From [Bacillus] enclensis (GTDB lineage: Bacteria > Bacillota > Bacilli > Bacillales > Bacillaceae_B), in the NCBI RefSeq assembly GCF_001456935.1, contig NZ_KQ758483.1:62001-126000 (forward strand): a DNA stretch of 64,000 nucleotides, in the 5' to 3' direction. The position numbers and the translations under genes are program-made. Position 1 is the stretch's first letter. Each line of letters opens with the position of its first letter. This document shows positions 8,101-17,170 of the stretch, in pieces. Below the pieces are notes generated by a model that was given only the letters and a program-made list of their open reading frames with translations, had not been told where the DNA came from and did no database searches.

Positions 8101-8207
8101 TATCAACGTTTTTTGAGGGTGTATCAACAAAAATTTGGATTTACCAACAAAAATTCAAGGATACCAACAATTTCTCTGCACTTACCGACAATTCTTCAAA
8201 AACCGAC
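8101..8207 (+). repeat. Phased array of a TAYCRAC motif, 20-21 bp period
   Basis: The motif TATCAAC/TACCAAC/TACCGAC begins at 8101, 8122, 8142, 8162, 8183 and (as AACCGAC) 8201, so spacing is 21, 20, 20, 21 and 18. Each is usually followed by AA and a T/A-rich stretch. The 7980-8331 gap has no convincing gene: ORFs across it run through the terminator and have no ribosome site. The rest of the gap (8227-8331) is a GC-rich stretch with short repeated pieces such as GCCAGGC. Confidence 0.6.
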
Positions 8208-8331
8208 AAGTTTCGCACACAGATGAAACGTTAATCCGCCTAAAAGGCCTCAAAGCCGCGCCAGGCTCATACCGCCGCAAACGAGCCAGGCACCGCAAAG
8301 CTCCAGCCCGCATAAAACGGCACCTTTTGCT

Positions 8332-8943
8332 CTAATAACATATCCCTACCCTCTTTCGGATAAATTGCGGGTTCATCAACTCATGATAAATAAAATCACC
8401 TGTATCATAAATGGAGATACTCTTGCCATCTTCAGGGAGGGTGTCTCTTTCTATGCGGTATTCTCCTATTCGTTCCCCGTCAGGAAGATACGTCGGACAA
8501 ACGACCGTCCATTGGAGTCCTGAAGCCTGAAGCATCAGGAAGGCCCTGAGATGATCTTCCGCAGCGGTGGAGCTCCTTCTCTTTGATTCATTCGATTGGA
8601 AACGGTATAAATGAGGTTCCGTCCTTGAATTCAGTATCCCGGCAGTGCCGCATGTGATGATGCGGGTGATGCCGTTTTGCCTCATCGCTTTTAAGATAAT
8701 GGGCATACTCCTCGACAACACATCTTCCTTGTCTGTATTCAGACAGCTGACGACTGCATCGCAGCCGAAAATCGTATTGAATACATCTTCCTCATTGAGT
8801 ACATCGCCTGTCACTGCAATTTCCTGATGACTTTTTTCTTGAACAATCTTTCTCGTCAATCGGTGAATCGTATGTTCGTTTCGTGCATTTTCATATACAA
8901 CAGCACCGACCCTGCCGGTACTGCCAAAGAGAGCGATTTTCAT
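8332..8943 (-). CDS. NAD(P)-binding Rossmann-fold protein (atypical SDR, YwnB-like)
   Basis: The 203-residue protein starts MKIALFGSTGRVG, the glycine-rich dinucleotide-binding loop of NAD(P)-dependent epimerase/NmrA-like proteins. Strand-helix alternation continues through CDAVVSCLNT and TRIITCGTAGIL. The substrate is unknown; relatives include YwnB-type oxidoreductases and flavin-reductase-like proteins. A GGAGGGG ribosome site precedes the ATG. It is a single gene convergent with bmrCD. Confidence 0.75.
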   Translation of the reverse strand: MKIALFGSTGRVGAVVYENARNEHTIHRLTRKIVQEKSHQEIAVTGDVLNEEDVFNTIFGCDAVVSCLNTDKEDVLSRSMPIILKAMRQNGITRIITCGTAGILNSRTEPHLYRFQSNESKRRSSTAAEDHLRAFLMLQASGLQWTVVCPTYLPDGERIGEYRIERDTLPEDGKSISIYDTGDFIYHELMNPQFIRKRVGICY

Positions 8944-9052
8944 GGATACCCCTCCTTAAAAAATCTTTGTGTTCATTCAATAGGTTAGATTAAAAGTATA
9001 CCAAAGGAGTGTGCATCTGAGAAAAATTAATCTTGAAATTAAGATTTTCTCA

Positions 9053-9081
9053 TTGACTTTTTACAGGTATCGTTTTATGAT
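9053..9081 (+). promoter_or_regulatory. SigA-type promoter of tcyABC
   Basis: TTGACT (9053-9058) and TATGAT (9076-9081) are 17 bases apart. The predicted leader is only about 40 bases, so no riboswitch fits between promoter and start. Confidence 0.65.
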
Positions 9082-9127
9082 GACATTCGTAGTTAATAAT
9101 TCCGATAAGATTAGTGGGGGTTTGATG

Positions 9128-9940
9128 ATGAAAAAGTGGAAAATTTCAGCTGTTATGCTGCTGGTTCTTTCAATAGTGCTTTCAGCATGCGGACAATCTA
9201 AAGATAATGAAGGGTCAAGCGGGGATTCGAAACAGTCTCTTTACGATAAAGTGAAAGAAGAAGGAAAGCTGCTAGTGGGAACAGAAGGAACATATCCTCC
9301 TTTCACATTTCATGATGAATCAGGCAAGCTAACTGGATTTGACGTTGAAATCGCACGAGAAGTGGCTAAACGGCTCGGTGTTGAAGCTGAGTTCAAGGAA
9401 ACACAATGGGACGCGATGTTCGAAGGGTTGAATTCCAACCGCTTCGATATGATTGCCAACCAGGTGGGGATCCGTGAAGACAGACAGAAAAAGTATGACT
9501 TTTCAAAGCCTTATATTGAATCAAGTGCAGTGGTAGTCGTTTCGAAAGATAACAACGATGTGAAATCATTTGAAGATATTAAAGGGCTGACTTCTGCTCA
9601 ATCACTGACAAGTAATTACAGGGATATTGCCGAAGAAAATGGTGCTGTCATCCAGGGAGTCGACGGGCTCGCCCAATCGATTCAGCTGCTTGAACAGGGC
9701 CGTGTGGATGTGACAGTCAATGATAAGATTTCAATCCTCGACTATATGAATAAACAAAAGAATTCCAATATCAAAATCGCTGCCGAAGCTGAAGATGCAG
9801 GACAAAGCGGCTTGATGTTCCGTAAGGGTAATGACAAGTTAGTGGAAGAAGTCAATAAAGCGTTAGAGGAAATGATGGAAGACGGAACTTACGAAGAGAT
9901 CTCCAACAAATGGTTTGGCGAGAATGTATCTCCTAAGTAG
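9128..9940 (+). CDS. tcyA: TcyA, cystine-binding lipoprotein of an ABC importer
   Basis: The 270-residue protein has a lipoprotein signal with lipobox LSAC, then a family-3 solute-binding domain starting LLVGTEGTYPPFTFHDE. The stretch TSAQSLTSNYRDIAEENGA and the ending NKWFGENVS closely resemble the B. subtilis cystine-binding protein as I remember it. The start at 9128 is chosen because GGGGG lies 7 bases upstream; 9125 is an alternative. The frame is open further upstream, but that part precedes the promoter. It is first in an operon with the permease and ATPase. Confidence 0.85.
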   Translation: MKKWKISAVMLLVLSIVLSACGQSKDNEGSSGDSKQSLYDKVKEEGKLLVGTEGTYPPFTFHDESGKLTGFDVEIAREVAKRLGVEAEFKETQWDAMFEGLNSNRFDMIANQVGIREDRQKKYDFSKPYIESSAVVVVSKDNNDVKSFEDIKGLTSAQSLTSNYRDIAEENGAVIQGVDGLAQSIQLLEQGRVDVTVNDKISILDYMNKQKNSNIKIAAEAEDAGQSGLMFRKGNDKLVEEVNKALEEMMEDGTYEEISNKWFGENVSPK

Positions 9941-10628
9941 TATTTTTCAAAATCCTGAAGAAATGTTCGATATTTTACAAAGCTCCCTGCTTCCGATGAT
10001 CAAGGGAGCTTTGTATTATTCTATCCCTCTAACGCTCATATCGTTTACTTTAGGATTAATCATTGCTGTTTTCACTGCTTTGGCCAGACTATCAAGGTTT
10101 TCAGTTTTACGGGGCATTGCAAGGGTCTATGTGTCCGCGGTCAGAGGAACGCCGCTGCTGGTGCAGCTGTTCATCATTTTCTTTGGACTCGGTTCCCTCG
10201 GCGTCGAATTCCTTAAGCTGGAACCATTTCCTGCAGCCGTCATTGCGTTCTCATTGAACATGGGGGCATACTCTTCAGAAATTGTGAGGGCTGCCATCCA
10301 GTCTATTCCTAAAGGTCAGTGGGAAGCAGGATACTCCATCGGGATGAGCTATTCACAGACGCTTAAGAGAATCATTCTGCCGCAGGCGACAAGGGTGTCC
10401 ATCCCTCCATTGTCCAATTCATTTATAAGCCTGGTAAAAGATACGTCGCTTGCTTCACTGATTTTCGTGACAGAAATGTTCAGGAAAGCACAGGAAATTG
10501 CGGCAACCAACTATGAATTCCTTCTAATGTACATGGAAGCGGCATTATTATATTGGATCATTTGTTTCATTCTATCGATCATACAAGGAAGAGTGGAAGC
10601 ACGACTTGATCGATATATCGCTAAATAA
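9924..10628 (+). CDS. tcyB: TcyB, cystine ABC importer permease
   Basis: The 234-residue membrane protein has the polar amino-acid permease fold, with GTPLLVQLFIIFFGLG and the EAA-type loop EAGYSIGMSYSQTLKRIILP that docks on the ATPase. The gene overlaps the end of tcyA. The start is uncertain: TTG 9915, ATG 9924 and ATG 9963 are in frame and none has a strong ribosome site. ATG 9924 gives the length I recall for TcyB. Confidence 0.85.
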   Translation: MYLLSSIFQNPEEMFDILQSSLLPMIKGALYYSIPLTLISFTLGLIIAVFTALARLSRFSVLRGIARVYVSAVRGTPLLVQLFIIFFGLGSLGVEFLKLEPFPAAVIAFSLNMGAYSSEIVRAAIQSIPKGQWEAGYSIGMSYSQTLKRIILPQATRVSIPPLSNSFISLVKDTSLASLIFVTEMFRKAQEIAATNYEFLLMYMEAALLYWIICFILSIIQGRVEARLDRYIAK

Positions 10629-10640
10629 AGGAGGGTAAAG

Positions 10641-11375
10641 ATGATTTCGATAAAAGGACTGAAGAAGCGCTTTGATGACCTGGAAGTGTTAAAAGGCATG
10701 GATGTGGAAGTCAAAAAAGGGGAAGTGATCGTTCTGATCGGTCCCTCCGGATCCGGTAAAACAACGTTTCTCAGATGCTTGAATGCACTCGAAACACCTA
10801 ATGAAGGCACCGTATCGATCGGAGAAATGACAGTCGATTTTTCTGGAAAAGTATCAACTGCCGAGCTTTTGAAATTCAGAAGAAGGACCGGCATGGTCTT
10901 TCAGACTTATAATCTCTTCCCGCATATGACGGCTCTTGAGAATGTCATGGAAGGCCCGGTCGTCGTACAGGGCAAGAAAAAAGCCGATGTCCGGAAAAAT
11001 GCCATCCGGCTCCTTGAAAAAGTGGGCCTAGGCGACAAAATCGATTATTATCCGTTTCAGCTTTCCGGAGGACAGCAGCAGAGGGTCGGCATCGCAAGGG
11101 CCCTTGCAATCGAACCGCAGGTGATGCTGTTTGATGAACCGACATCCGCACTCGATCCCGAGCTGGTTGGAGAAGTACTCAAAGTCATGAAGGATCTTGC
11201 AGAAGAAGGGATGACGATGGTCGTCGTCACCCACGAAATGAGATTCGCAAAAGAAGCCGCAGATAAGGTGATCTTCATGGACGGCGGTTACATCCTGGAA
11301 GAAGGAACTCCTCAGGAAGTATTCGAGAACTCTAAGCACGGCCGCACACGTCAATTTTTAAACTTGATAAGATGA
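10641..11375 (+). CDS. tcyC: TcyC, cystine ABC importer ATPase
   Basis: The 244-residue ATPase has Walker [11 protein letters not shown]-loop [11 protein letters not shown], signature LSGGQQQR, Walker B VMLFDEP and switch histidine in VVVTHEM. It belongs to the polar amino-acid (PAAT) importer family. The ATG follows AAGGAGGG. It completes the tcyABC operon, which ends at the terminator at 11382. Confidence 0.9.
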   Translation: MISIKGLKKRFDDLEVLKGMDVEVKKGEVIVLIGPSGSGKTTFLRCLNALETPNEGTVSIGEMTVDFSGKVSTAELLKFRRRTGMVFQTYNLFPHMTALENVMEGPVVVQGKKKADVRKNAIRLLEKVGLGDKIDYYPFQLSGGQQQRVGIARALAIEPQVMLFDEPTSALDPELVGEVLKVMKDLAEEGMTMVVVTHEMRFAKEAADKVIFMDGGYILEEGTPQEVFENSKHGRTRQFLNLIR

Positions 11376-11381
11376 AAGGAA

Positions 11382-11416
11382 AAGATGAATGGGCCCTCAC
11401 CATTCATCTTTTTTTT
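11382..11416 (+). terminator. Terminator after tcyABC
   Basis: AAGATGAATGG pairs perfectly with CCATTCATCTT across a 7-base loop, followed by eight T. Confidence 0.9.
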
Positions 11417-11491
11417 GTGTAAAACAGGAGAAAAAGCAGGGATTTCTCCATTATGGAAAGAAAAGGTAATATAGCAGAAATGGGGGATTCA

Positions 11492-12385
11492 ATGAAGATA
11501 TTCAGAAGATTACTACTTATCTTTTCAGGATTGGTTTTTATCAGTGCACTGCCAAATCTGTTCTTTAATGCAGATTTTCAATATGTCTATTTGAATGGAG
11601 AAAGCGGCTCATTTGGTTTATATCCGTACGCATATCTCAGTGCAATTTATGATGTTTTTCTTTATTTGGCAAGGCCGGATCAATGGTCAATTGTTGTCAT
11701 GGGAAAGGAATATGCCCTTATTGATGTTCTTTTTGAAAGGGTTGCGTATTCGATGAAAGTTTTCTTTATTTCACTCTTGCTGGCTGTCATCATCGCTTTT
11801 CTTGTGAGCATGATGATTTCACTCGCATCCGGAACCATTAAACGCTTTCTTCTATCTGTTGTAAATGTGATAGAGTCGCTGCCGGATATCTTTATCATCA
11901 TCGGCGTGCAGCTGCTCGTTGTTATGTACTTCAGGGAGACGGGTGTGTTGATCGGGGATATCGCCATGACTGGTGAAGAAATCTATTTACTTCCTGTCAC
12001 TTGTTTGACTGTAGTTCCTGCCGTTTTTTTAGTCAAGACGATCGTATTGCTTTTGAAAGAAGAGGAAAAGAAGGCTTATGTTGAACTTGCCCGGGGTAAA
12101 GGGCTGAGTTCTGTTCATATTTTGGTGGTCCACAGTTTCAGGAATGTGCTGTACAGTTTATTTTATCAAATGAAACTGGTCTTTTCCTTTATGCTTTCGA
12201 ACCTCTTCATCCTTGAACAATTATTTAATATGCGCGGTGTGATGGGACTTTTGATGTGGTCGACGGGATACACCTTCGTCATTATCAGTACACTGATTTT
12301 TCTGCCGTTCTTCCTTCTCTTTACTTTAATCGAGCAGCGCATGAAAAAAAGCATCGGCATGAAGGAGGACGGGACGTATGCTTAA
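11492..12385 (+). CDS. Dpp/Opp-type ABC permease, subunit 1 (orphan)
   Basis: The 297-residue membrane protein has an N-terminal helix, a large extracytoplasmic stretch and then five or so helices, with the coupling loop YVELARGKGLSSVHILVVHS typical of DppB-like permeases. The ATG at 11492 follows GGGGG; an earlier in-frame ATG at 11453 has no ribosome site. It overlaps the next permease gene by 8 bp. No binding protein or ATPase is adjacent. Confidence 0.75.
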   Translation: MKIFRRLLLIFSGLVFISALPNLFFNADFQYVYLNGESGSFGLYPYAYLSAIYDVFLYLARPDQWSIVVMGKEYALIDVLFERVAYSMKVFFISLLLAVIIAFLVSMMISLASGTIKRFLLSVVNVIESLPDIFIIIGVQLLVVMYFRETGVLIGDIAMTGEEIYLLPVTCLTVVPAVFLVKTIVLLLKEEEKKAYVELARGKGLSSVHILVVHSFRNVLYSLFYQMKLVFSFMLSNLFILEQLFNMRGVMGLLMWSTGYTFVIISTLIFLPFFLLFTLIEQRMKKSIGMKEDGTYA

Positions 12386-13400
12386 GCAGCTGTTGAAAAA
12401 GCCGAAGTTCTTGACTGGGTTCATCTTTCTCACTGTACTTTTACTGGTTAGTTTCCTTTATGAACCATTTTTCGAAAAAGGAGTTGAAAGCATCAGCTTC
12501 CTGCACCTGGATGGGGGGATGGCGGGTCCCCCTTTCACTCCCGCAGAGCTGCCCCCTCTGGGATCAGACAGGCTGGGAATCCCTCTCTGGACTTATATCA
12601 TCCAAGGGGCAAAATTCACTATTCTGCTCGGCCTGCTCATCAGTTTTTTACAGCTGGTTCTTTCCCTGTTTTTTTCTATTGCTTTTACGGGATTGTCTAA
12701 AAGATTCTTGACTGTCTTTGAAGAAGCAGTGGAATCCATGATTTATGTTCCAATGGCCGTCATCGCTTTTATGCTTCTCTTTCCGCTCCGCTTTGTGGTG
12801 GATGCGGAAGTTGAACCAATAAAATTTCTCAGCATTCAAATCTTCCTGCTGACTCTGATAGGGATGCCGCAGATCGTTGTAGTGCTTTCCAAAGAGATCC
12901 AAAAGACGATGCAGGAAGAATATATATTGAGCGCCAGGACCCTGGGGGCGCGGGGATGGTACCTATACCGCCGTCATGTTCTTAAGAATCTGCTGCCCCG
13001 CCTCTTTCTGTTATTCTTCCAGCGCAATGTGAGCGTGCTGATTTTGTTTGCTCATCTTGGGATTTTAGGGGTAATGCTGGGGGGACAGGTGGAAAAGGAA
13101 ATAATGGTAGGAGAATCCCGAATCTTTTCCCTTTCCAATGAGTGGGCCGGGAACATAGGTAATTCACGGATCGAGATGATGACGGGCCCATGGATCATTT
13201 TTTCCCCGCTTGCTGCTCTTTCCCTTACTGTCCTTGCTTTTAATATGATGGCTTCGTCCCTTCAAGCATTGATAATGGGAGAAACGGCAGTGATAAGACG
13301 AAAGGATGTAAGAGATGAAAAGGCAAATCCTCATTCTTCGGGCGGAACAACCGAGGAGGGGAAGTTCACCCTTGAAAAGCACCGAACCTACCCCGGCTGA
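12378..13400 (+). CDS. Dpp/Opp-type ABC permease, subunit 2 (orphan)
   Basis: The 340-residue partner has LGSDRLGIPLWTYIIQGAKF near the N-terminus, as in DppC-like permeases, and the coupling loop YILSARTLGARGWYLYRRHV near the middle. A hydrophilic C-terminal tail of about 40 residues is longer than usual. GGAGGACGGG precedes the ATG, inside the end of the first permease gene. The substrate is unknown; peptides or nickel are possible for the family. Confidence 0.75.
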   Translation: MLKQLLKKPKFLTGFIFLTVLLLVSFLYEPFFEKGVESISFLHLDGGMAGPPFTPAELPPLGSDRLGIPLWTYIIQGAKFTILLGLLISFLQLVLSLFFSIAFTGLSKRFLTVFEEAVESMIYVPMAVIAFMLLFPLRFVVDAEVEPIKFLSIQIFLLTLIGMPQIVVVLSKEIQKTMQEEYILSARTLGARGWYLYRRHVLKNLLPRLFLLFFQRNVSVLILFAHLGILGVMLGGQVEKEIMVGESRIFSLSNEWAGNIGNSRIEMMTGPWIIFSPLAALSLTVLAFNMMASSLQALIMGETAVIRRKDVRDEKANPHSSGGTTEEGKFTLEKHRTYPG

Positions 13401-13491
13401 CATTTTGATACAAAACCTGTCCGAAAGTGGTTAGTACAGGTCAAATAGTGGAAATATGGTAATGTGACTATTATTTGAGGGAGGAAGAGAA

Positions 13492-14871
13492 ATGGATTAC
13501 CGAATTGAACGGGATACAATAGGTGAAATGAAAGTGCCCAAGGAAAAATACTGGGGTGCACAGACACAGAGAAGCAAAGAGAATTTCAAAATCGGTACAG
13601 AAAGAATGCCGCTCGAAGTTACATATGCTTTCGCGCAGCTGAAAAAGGCGGCGGCAATGGCGAATCATTCGTTAGGCAAACTTTCTGAAGGGAAAATGAA
13701 AGCAATCAGCGGGGCATGCGACGAGATTCTGGAGGCTAAATGGGATGAACATTTTCCATTGGTGGTCTGGCAGACGGGAAGCGGCACACAATCAAATATG
13801 AATGTAAATGAGGTTGTTGCCTATCGTGCCAATGAACTTTTAAAAACCGCAGGCAGTGATGAAAAGATTCACCCGAATGATGACGTCAATATGTCGCAAA
13901 GCTCGAATGACACTTTCCCTACTGCAATGCATATTGCTGCATATAAGGAGATATCATCTAAACTTCTGCCGGTAATCGATGAGTTCATTGAAACCCTCCG
14001 GGAAAAAGAAGGGAAGTTTCAGGAGATCATCAAGATCGGACGTACACACCTGCAGGATGCCACGCCTCTGACACTTGGTCAGGAGGTAAGCGGCTGGAGG
14101 GCAATGATGGAAAAATCGCGTCATATGATCGAAGAGAGCATGGGTCAGCTTGTCCACCTTGCGATAGGCGGTACTGCAGTGGGGACAGGGATCAATGCCC
14201 ATCCGTCATTTGGAGGGAAAGTCGCCGGGCAGCTTGAAGAACAGACCGGCATCCCATTTGTTTCATCCGACAATAAATTCCATGCGCTCACTTCCCATGA
14301 TGAAATTGTTTATGTACACGGTGCGTTAAAGGCGCTGGCTGCAGACCTGATGAAAGTGGCAAATGATGTCCGCTGGCTGTCAAGCGGTCCACGCAGCGGG
14401 ATTGGTGAAATCACGATCCCTGCAAACGAACCTGGAAGTTCGATCATGCCGGGGAAGGTCAATCCTACACAAAGTGAGGCTGTCACCATGGTCGCCACCC
14501 AGGTTTTCGGGAACGATGCCAGTATCGGATTTGCAGCAAGCCAGGGCAATTTCGAGCTGAATGTCTTCAAGCCGGTGATCATCTATAATATGCTCCAATC
14601 TGTACGACTGCTGACAGACGGTATCCGTTCATTCAACGATAAATGTGTGAAAGGCCTGGAAGCCAATGAGGATGTTATAGAGGATTTCGTCCAGCGTTCA
14701 TTGATGCTTGTAACAGCATTGAATCCTCACATCGGCTATGAAAAAGCAGCGGAAATTGCAAAAAATGCACACAAAAGCGGCTCGACCCTAAAAGAAGCAG
14801 CGATTAAATCCGGTTATCTTACAGAAGAGCAATACGATGAATGGATCAACCCGGCGAATATGGTTAAATAA
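13492..14871 (+). CDS. fumC: Fumarate hydratase class II
   Basis: The 459-residue enzyme interconverts fumarate and malate in the TCA cycle. The fumarase/aspartase signature [13 protein letters not shown] and the active-site regions [13 protein letters not shown] and [10 protein letters not shown] are all present. Length fits FumC/CitG. The ATG follows GGGAGGAAG. It is monocistronic, with a dispersed repeat downstream. Confidence 0.95.
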   Translation: MDYRIERDTIGEMKVPKEKYWGAQTQRSKENFKIGTERMPLEVTYAFAQLKKAAAMANHSLGKLSEGKMKAISGACDEILEAKWDEHFPLVVWQTGSGTQSNMNVNEVVAYRANELLKTAGSDEKIHPNDDVNMSQSSNDTFPTAMHIAAYKEISSKLLPVIDEFIETLREKEGKFQEIIKIGRTHLQDATPLTLGQEVSGWRAMMEKSRHMIEESMGQLVHLAIGGTAVGTGINAHPSFGGKVAGQLEEQTGIPFVSSDNKFHALTSHDEIVYVHGALKALAADLMKVANDVRWLSSGPRSGIGEITIPANEPGSSIMPGKVNPTQSEAVTMVATQVFGNDASIGFAASQGNFELNVFKPVIIYNMLQSVRLLTDGIRSFNDKCVKGLEANEDVIEDFVQRSLMLVTALNPHIGYEKAAEIAKNAHKSGSTLKEAAIKSGYLTEEQYDEWINPANMVK

Positions 14872-14939
14872 CAAATGAATTAGGTAGAGGATAGCTGGAA
14901 AATCACCGTTGATTGTGAGATAAAAGAGTTTGACTGTTT

Positions 14940-15106
14940 CCAGCTGTTGATCGAAGTGCTAGACGAAGACTCCTAACCGAAGGGCTTTTTTCAGAGGCTT
15001 ATGACTTGAGTCTCTAGGCCTTGCAGCTAGAAGAAACTAATTCAATGAGGGGCGGGGGTTTCTCGCGAAAAACGTAGTCTTACACGGAAATCAATAGCGG
15101 AATATA
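14940..15106 (+). repeat. Dispersed repeat, copy C (collapsed central hairpin)
   Basis: The left end CAGCTGTTGATCGAAGTG and the right end ACACGGAAATCAATAGCGG are recognisable. The central hairpin has shrunk to CAGAGGCTTATGACTTGAG plus TCTCT. It fills most of the interval between fumC and the SASP gene; the preceding bases 14872-14939 show nothing else. Confidence 0.75.
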
Positions 15107-15123
15107 GTACCGTCCTCAAAAAT

Positions 15124-15152
15124 AAAAAACCCCTGGCATCTGCCAGGGGTTT
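15124..15152 (-). terminator. Terminator of the SASP gene
   Basis: The perfect stem AAACCCCTGGCA / TGCCAGGGGTTT is followed on the minus strand by a T run. Confidence 0.9.
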
Positions 15153-15180
15153 ATCCATACATATTCATTTTTGCTGCGGA

Positions 15181-15396
15181 TTAGTATTGTCCGCCGCCGA
15201 TTTGTTGTTCAGCCATTTGAACAAGACGCTTAGTGATTTCTCCACCAACAGAACCGTTAGCGCGTGATGTAGCGTCTGGCCCTAATTGTACGCCAAACTC
15301 AGAAGCGATTTCGTACTTCATTTGGTCGATAGCTTGTTGAGCTCCTGGAGCTACCAATTGGTTAGATGAATTGCTGCGAGATTGTTGTTGTTGCAT
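15181..15396 (-). CDS. Alpha/beta-type small acid-soluble spore protein
   Basis: The 71-residue protein coats and protects DNA in the dormant spore. It has the first SASP signature region [20 protein letters not shown], which includes the germination protease site around EFGV, and the second region [16 protein letters not shown]. The N-terminus is glutamine/serine-rich as in SspA/SspB. AAGGAG precedes the start. A sigma-G-like promoter lies at 15530-15558 and a structured leader lies between. Confidence 0.97.
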   Translation of the reverse strand: MQQQQSRSNSSNQLVAPGAQQAIDQMKYEIASEFGVQLGPDATSRANGSVGGEITKRLVQMAEQQIGGGQY

Positions 15397-15432
15397 AATC
15401 TTTCATCTCCTTAAATATAGGTTGTTTTTTGG

Positions 15433-15497
15433 TTGGGTCAACCGGAGTTGCACCGGCACGCATTCCATTAGCGACCATCTGTAATGGTATGACCCAA
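15433..15497 (-). promoter_or_regulatory. Structured RNA element in the SASP leader
   Basis: On the minus strand, TTGGGTCA (15497-15490) pairs perfectly with TGACCCAA (15440-15433) and encloses two hairpins: CCATTA/TAATGG and CCGG/CCGG around TGCAACT. This is a closed three-way-junction-like fold 37 bases upstream of the coding sequence. SASP genes usually have short simple leaders, so the structure is unexpected. I cannot assign it to a known RNA class. Confidence 0.55.
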
Positions 15498-15529
15498 GGT
15501 TATGAGTTGCTTTATGTGTTGTTACTAAG

Positions 15530-15558
15530 TATTATGGTTCGTCCATGAAATTATATGC
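15530..15558 (-). promoter_or_regulatory. SigG-type promoter for the SASP gene
   Basis: On the minus strand GCATA and CATAATA are 17 bases apart, matching the forespore sigma-G pattern GMATR and CATNMTA. It would give a leader of about 125 bases containing the structured element. Confidence 0.65.
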
Positions 15559-15662
15559 GGGGGAAAAACAAGGGAATTTATTCCTGTTTCTTTCCCTGTA
15601 TTTTCTCTACATAAAACAGTGTCAATCATAAAAGGATATGTTTAAACACTTAAGTTGAAAGA

Positions 15663-15926
15663 ATGGTGACACGCATGAAAGCATGTGCATTATGCAACGG
15701 GATTGTTGAATATAAGGGTCTGTGCCCGAAATGCGGCGATTCCACTTTGGATCAAGGAAGATATTACGATTATTATGATGAATATAGTGCCTATATGGAT
15801 ATAAAACATGTGCAGCTGGCAGACGGCATACCGAATAGCAGCTGTACGGATACATGCCTGCATTTATTCACCTGTATTAGATGCGGGGAAGAAGAAGGAA
15901 AAAGCATCAATTTGACTGAATTCTAA
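15663..15926 (+). CDS. Small zinc-ribbon-like protein
   Basis: The 87-residue protein has the paired cysteine motifs CALC and CPKC near the N-terminus and further cysteines later, including CIRC. This suggests one or two structural metal sites. The middle is rich in tyrosine and aspartate. An in-frame ATG at 15675, preceded by GGTGA, is an equally good start. I do not recognise a characterised homologue. It ends at the shared terminator with msmX. Confidence 0.65.
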   Translation: MVTRMKACALCNGIVEYKGLCPKCGDSTLDQGRYYDYYDEYSAYMDIKHVQLADGIPNSSCTDTCLHLFTCIRCGEEEGKSINLTEF

Positions 15927-15931
15927 CCAAT

Positions 15932-15967
15932 ATAAAAACCACACTCCGGCCGGAGTGTGGTTTTTAT
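15932..15967. terminator. Bidirectional terminator, perfect 36-bp palindrome
   Basis: ATAAAAACCACACTCCGG (15932-15949) is exactly inverted at 15950-15967, giving A/T tails on both strands. It serves the zinc-ribbon gene and the convergent msmX. Confidence 0.9.
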
Positions 15968-15973
15968 CATTTA

Positions 15974-17071
15974 TTAACGAATTCTTGTTTCTGATTCAGA
16001 ATCGAAGAAATGTGCTTTGTTCATATCAAATGCAAGGTCGATTGTCTGTCCTGCGTTGATGTCAGTACGTGAATCGACACGGGCCACGAACTCCTGGCCT
16101 TCGATTTGAGAGTAAAGCATGGTCTCCGCACCTGTTAACTCAGATACTTCAATTTTTGCTTTGATCTTGGCACCTTGTGCTGTATCGATGAAAATAGGCT
16201 CATCATGAATATCTTCCGGTCTTACCCCCAGGATGATGTCATTTCCAACATAACCCTGGTCGCGAAGCACTTTCATTTTTCCTTCCGGTACAGCAACCTT
16301 AGAAGAACCGATCACAAAGGATCCTTCTTCAACTTTACCGTGGAAGAAGTTCATAGCCGGACTGCCGATGAAGCCTCCGACAAATACGTTTTCAGGCTTA
16401 TCATATACTTCTTTAGGTGACCCGACCTGCTGGATGACACCGTCTTTCATGACAACAATCCGGGTAGCCATTGTCATCGCTTCAGTTTGATCATGCGTTA
16501 CATAAATGGTTGTAGTTTGAAGACGCTGATGAAGCTTGGCGATTTCTGCACGCATCTGCACACGCAGTTTTGCATCAAGGTTGGACAAAGGTTCGTCCAT
16601 CAGGAAGACCTTTGCATCACGTACGATCGCTCGTCCTAATGCAACACGCTGGCGCTGTCCGCCTGATAATGCTTTCGGTTTACGGTCCAATAGTGCTTCC
16701 AGACCAAGGATTTTAGCAGCTTCCTGTACACGTCGGTCGATTTCTTTTTTATCAAATTTACGAAGTTTAAGACCGAATGCCATATTGTCATACACACTCA
16801 TATGCGGATAAAGGGCATAGTTCTGGAACACCATGGCAATATCGCGGTCTTTAGGGGCTACATCGTTCACGCGTTTTCCATCGATGGAGAAGTCACCCTT
16901 TGAGATTTCCTCAAGCCCCGCGATCATACGGAGTGTCGTTGACTTACCGCATCCTGATGGACCGACGAATACGATGAATTCCTTATCGTTGATATGAAGA
17001 TTGAAATCATTTACTGCAGTCACTTTATTGTCATAGATTTTATAAATATTATCTAATTTTAATTCAGCCAT
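15974..17071 (-). CDS. msmX: Multi-sugar ABC importer ATPase (MsmX/UgpC type)
   Basis: The 365-residue ATPase has Walker A GPSGCGKST, signature LSGGQRQR, Walker B VFLMDEP and switch histidine in YVTHDQ. A C-terminal regulatory (TOBE-like) domain of about 120 residues follows. In B. subtilis MsmX energises several sugar importers that lack their own ATPase; no sugar permease lies nearby here, which fits that shared role. AGGAGGAGA precedes the start. The neighbouring PucR-like gene is also next to msmX in B. subtilis as I recall (yxkF). A cre-like site lies at 17092-17105. Confidence 0.92.
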   Translation of the reverse strand: MAELKLDNIYKIYDNKVTAVNDFNLHINDKEFIVFVGPSGCGKSTTLRMIAGLEEISKGDFSIDGKRVNDVAPKDRDIAMVFQNYALYPHMSVYDNMAFGLKLRKFDKKEIDRRVQEAAKILGLEALLDRKPKALSGGQRQRVALGRAIVRDAKVFLMDEPLSNLDAKLRVQMRAEIAKLHQRLQTTTIYVTHDQTEAMTMATRIVVMKDGVIQQVGSPKEVYDKPENVFVGGFIGSPAMNFFHGKVEEGSFVIGSSKVAVPEGKMKVLRDQGYVGNDIILGVRPEDIHDEPIFIDTAQGAKIKAKIEVSELTGAETMLYSQIEGQEFVARVDSRTDINAGQTIDLAFDMNKAHFFDSESETRIR

Positions 17072-17091
17072 TTCCGATTCTCCTCCTGTAA

Positions 17092-17105
17092 TGAAAACGT
17101 TTTAT
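17092..17105. promoter_or_regulatory. Candidate cre (CcpA) site upstream of msmX
   Basis: TGAAAACGTTTTAT matches the catabolite-responsive element consensus at 13 of 14 positions. It lies 21-34 bases before the msmX start codon. Catabolite control of msmX is an inference. Confidence 0.45.
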
Positions 17106-17170
17106 TCTATGCATTCATTTTAAAGAAAGCGGATTCAGAACGGTATGGTAAACTTGCACAAACTTCCCCA

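Noticed and set aside
7886..8335. Overlapping plus-strand ORFs after bmrD (66-106 codons)
   Set aside because: They run through a perfect terminator hairpin or the phased repeat, lack ribosome sites and give low-complexity unlikely proteins.
9082..9127. Riboswitch or T-box before tcyABC
   Set aside because: The likely promoter leaves a leader of only about 40 bases and no terminator is present.
15433..15497. Classification of the SASP leader as a known riboswitch
   Set aside because: The inner sequence vaguely recalls cobalamin-type elements but is far too short and lacks the needed core.
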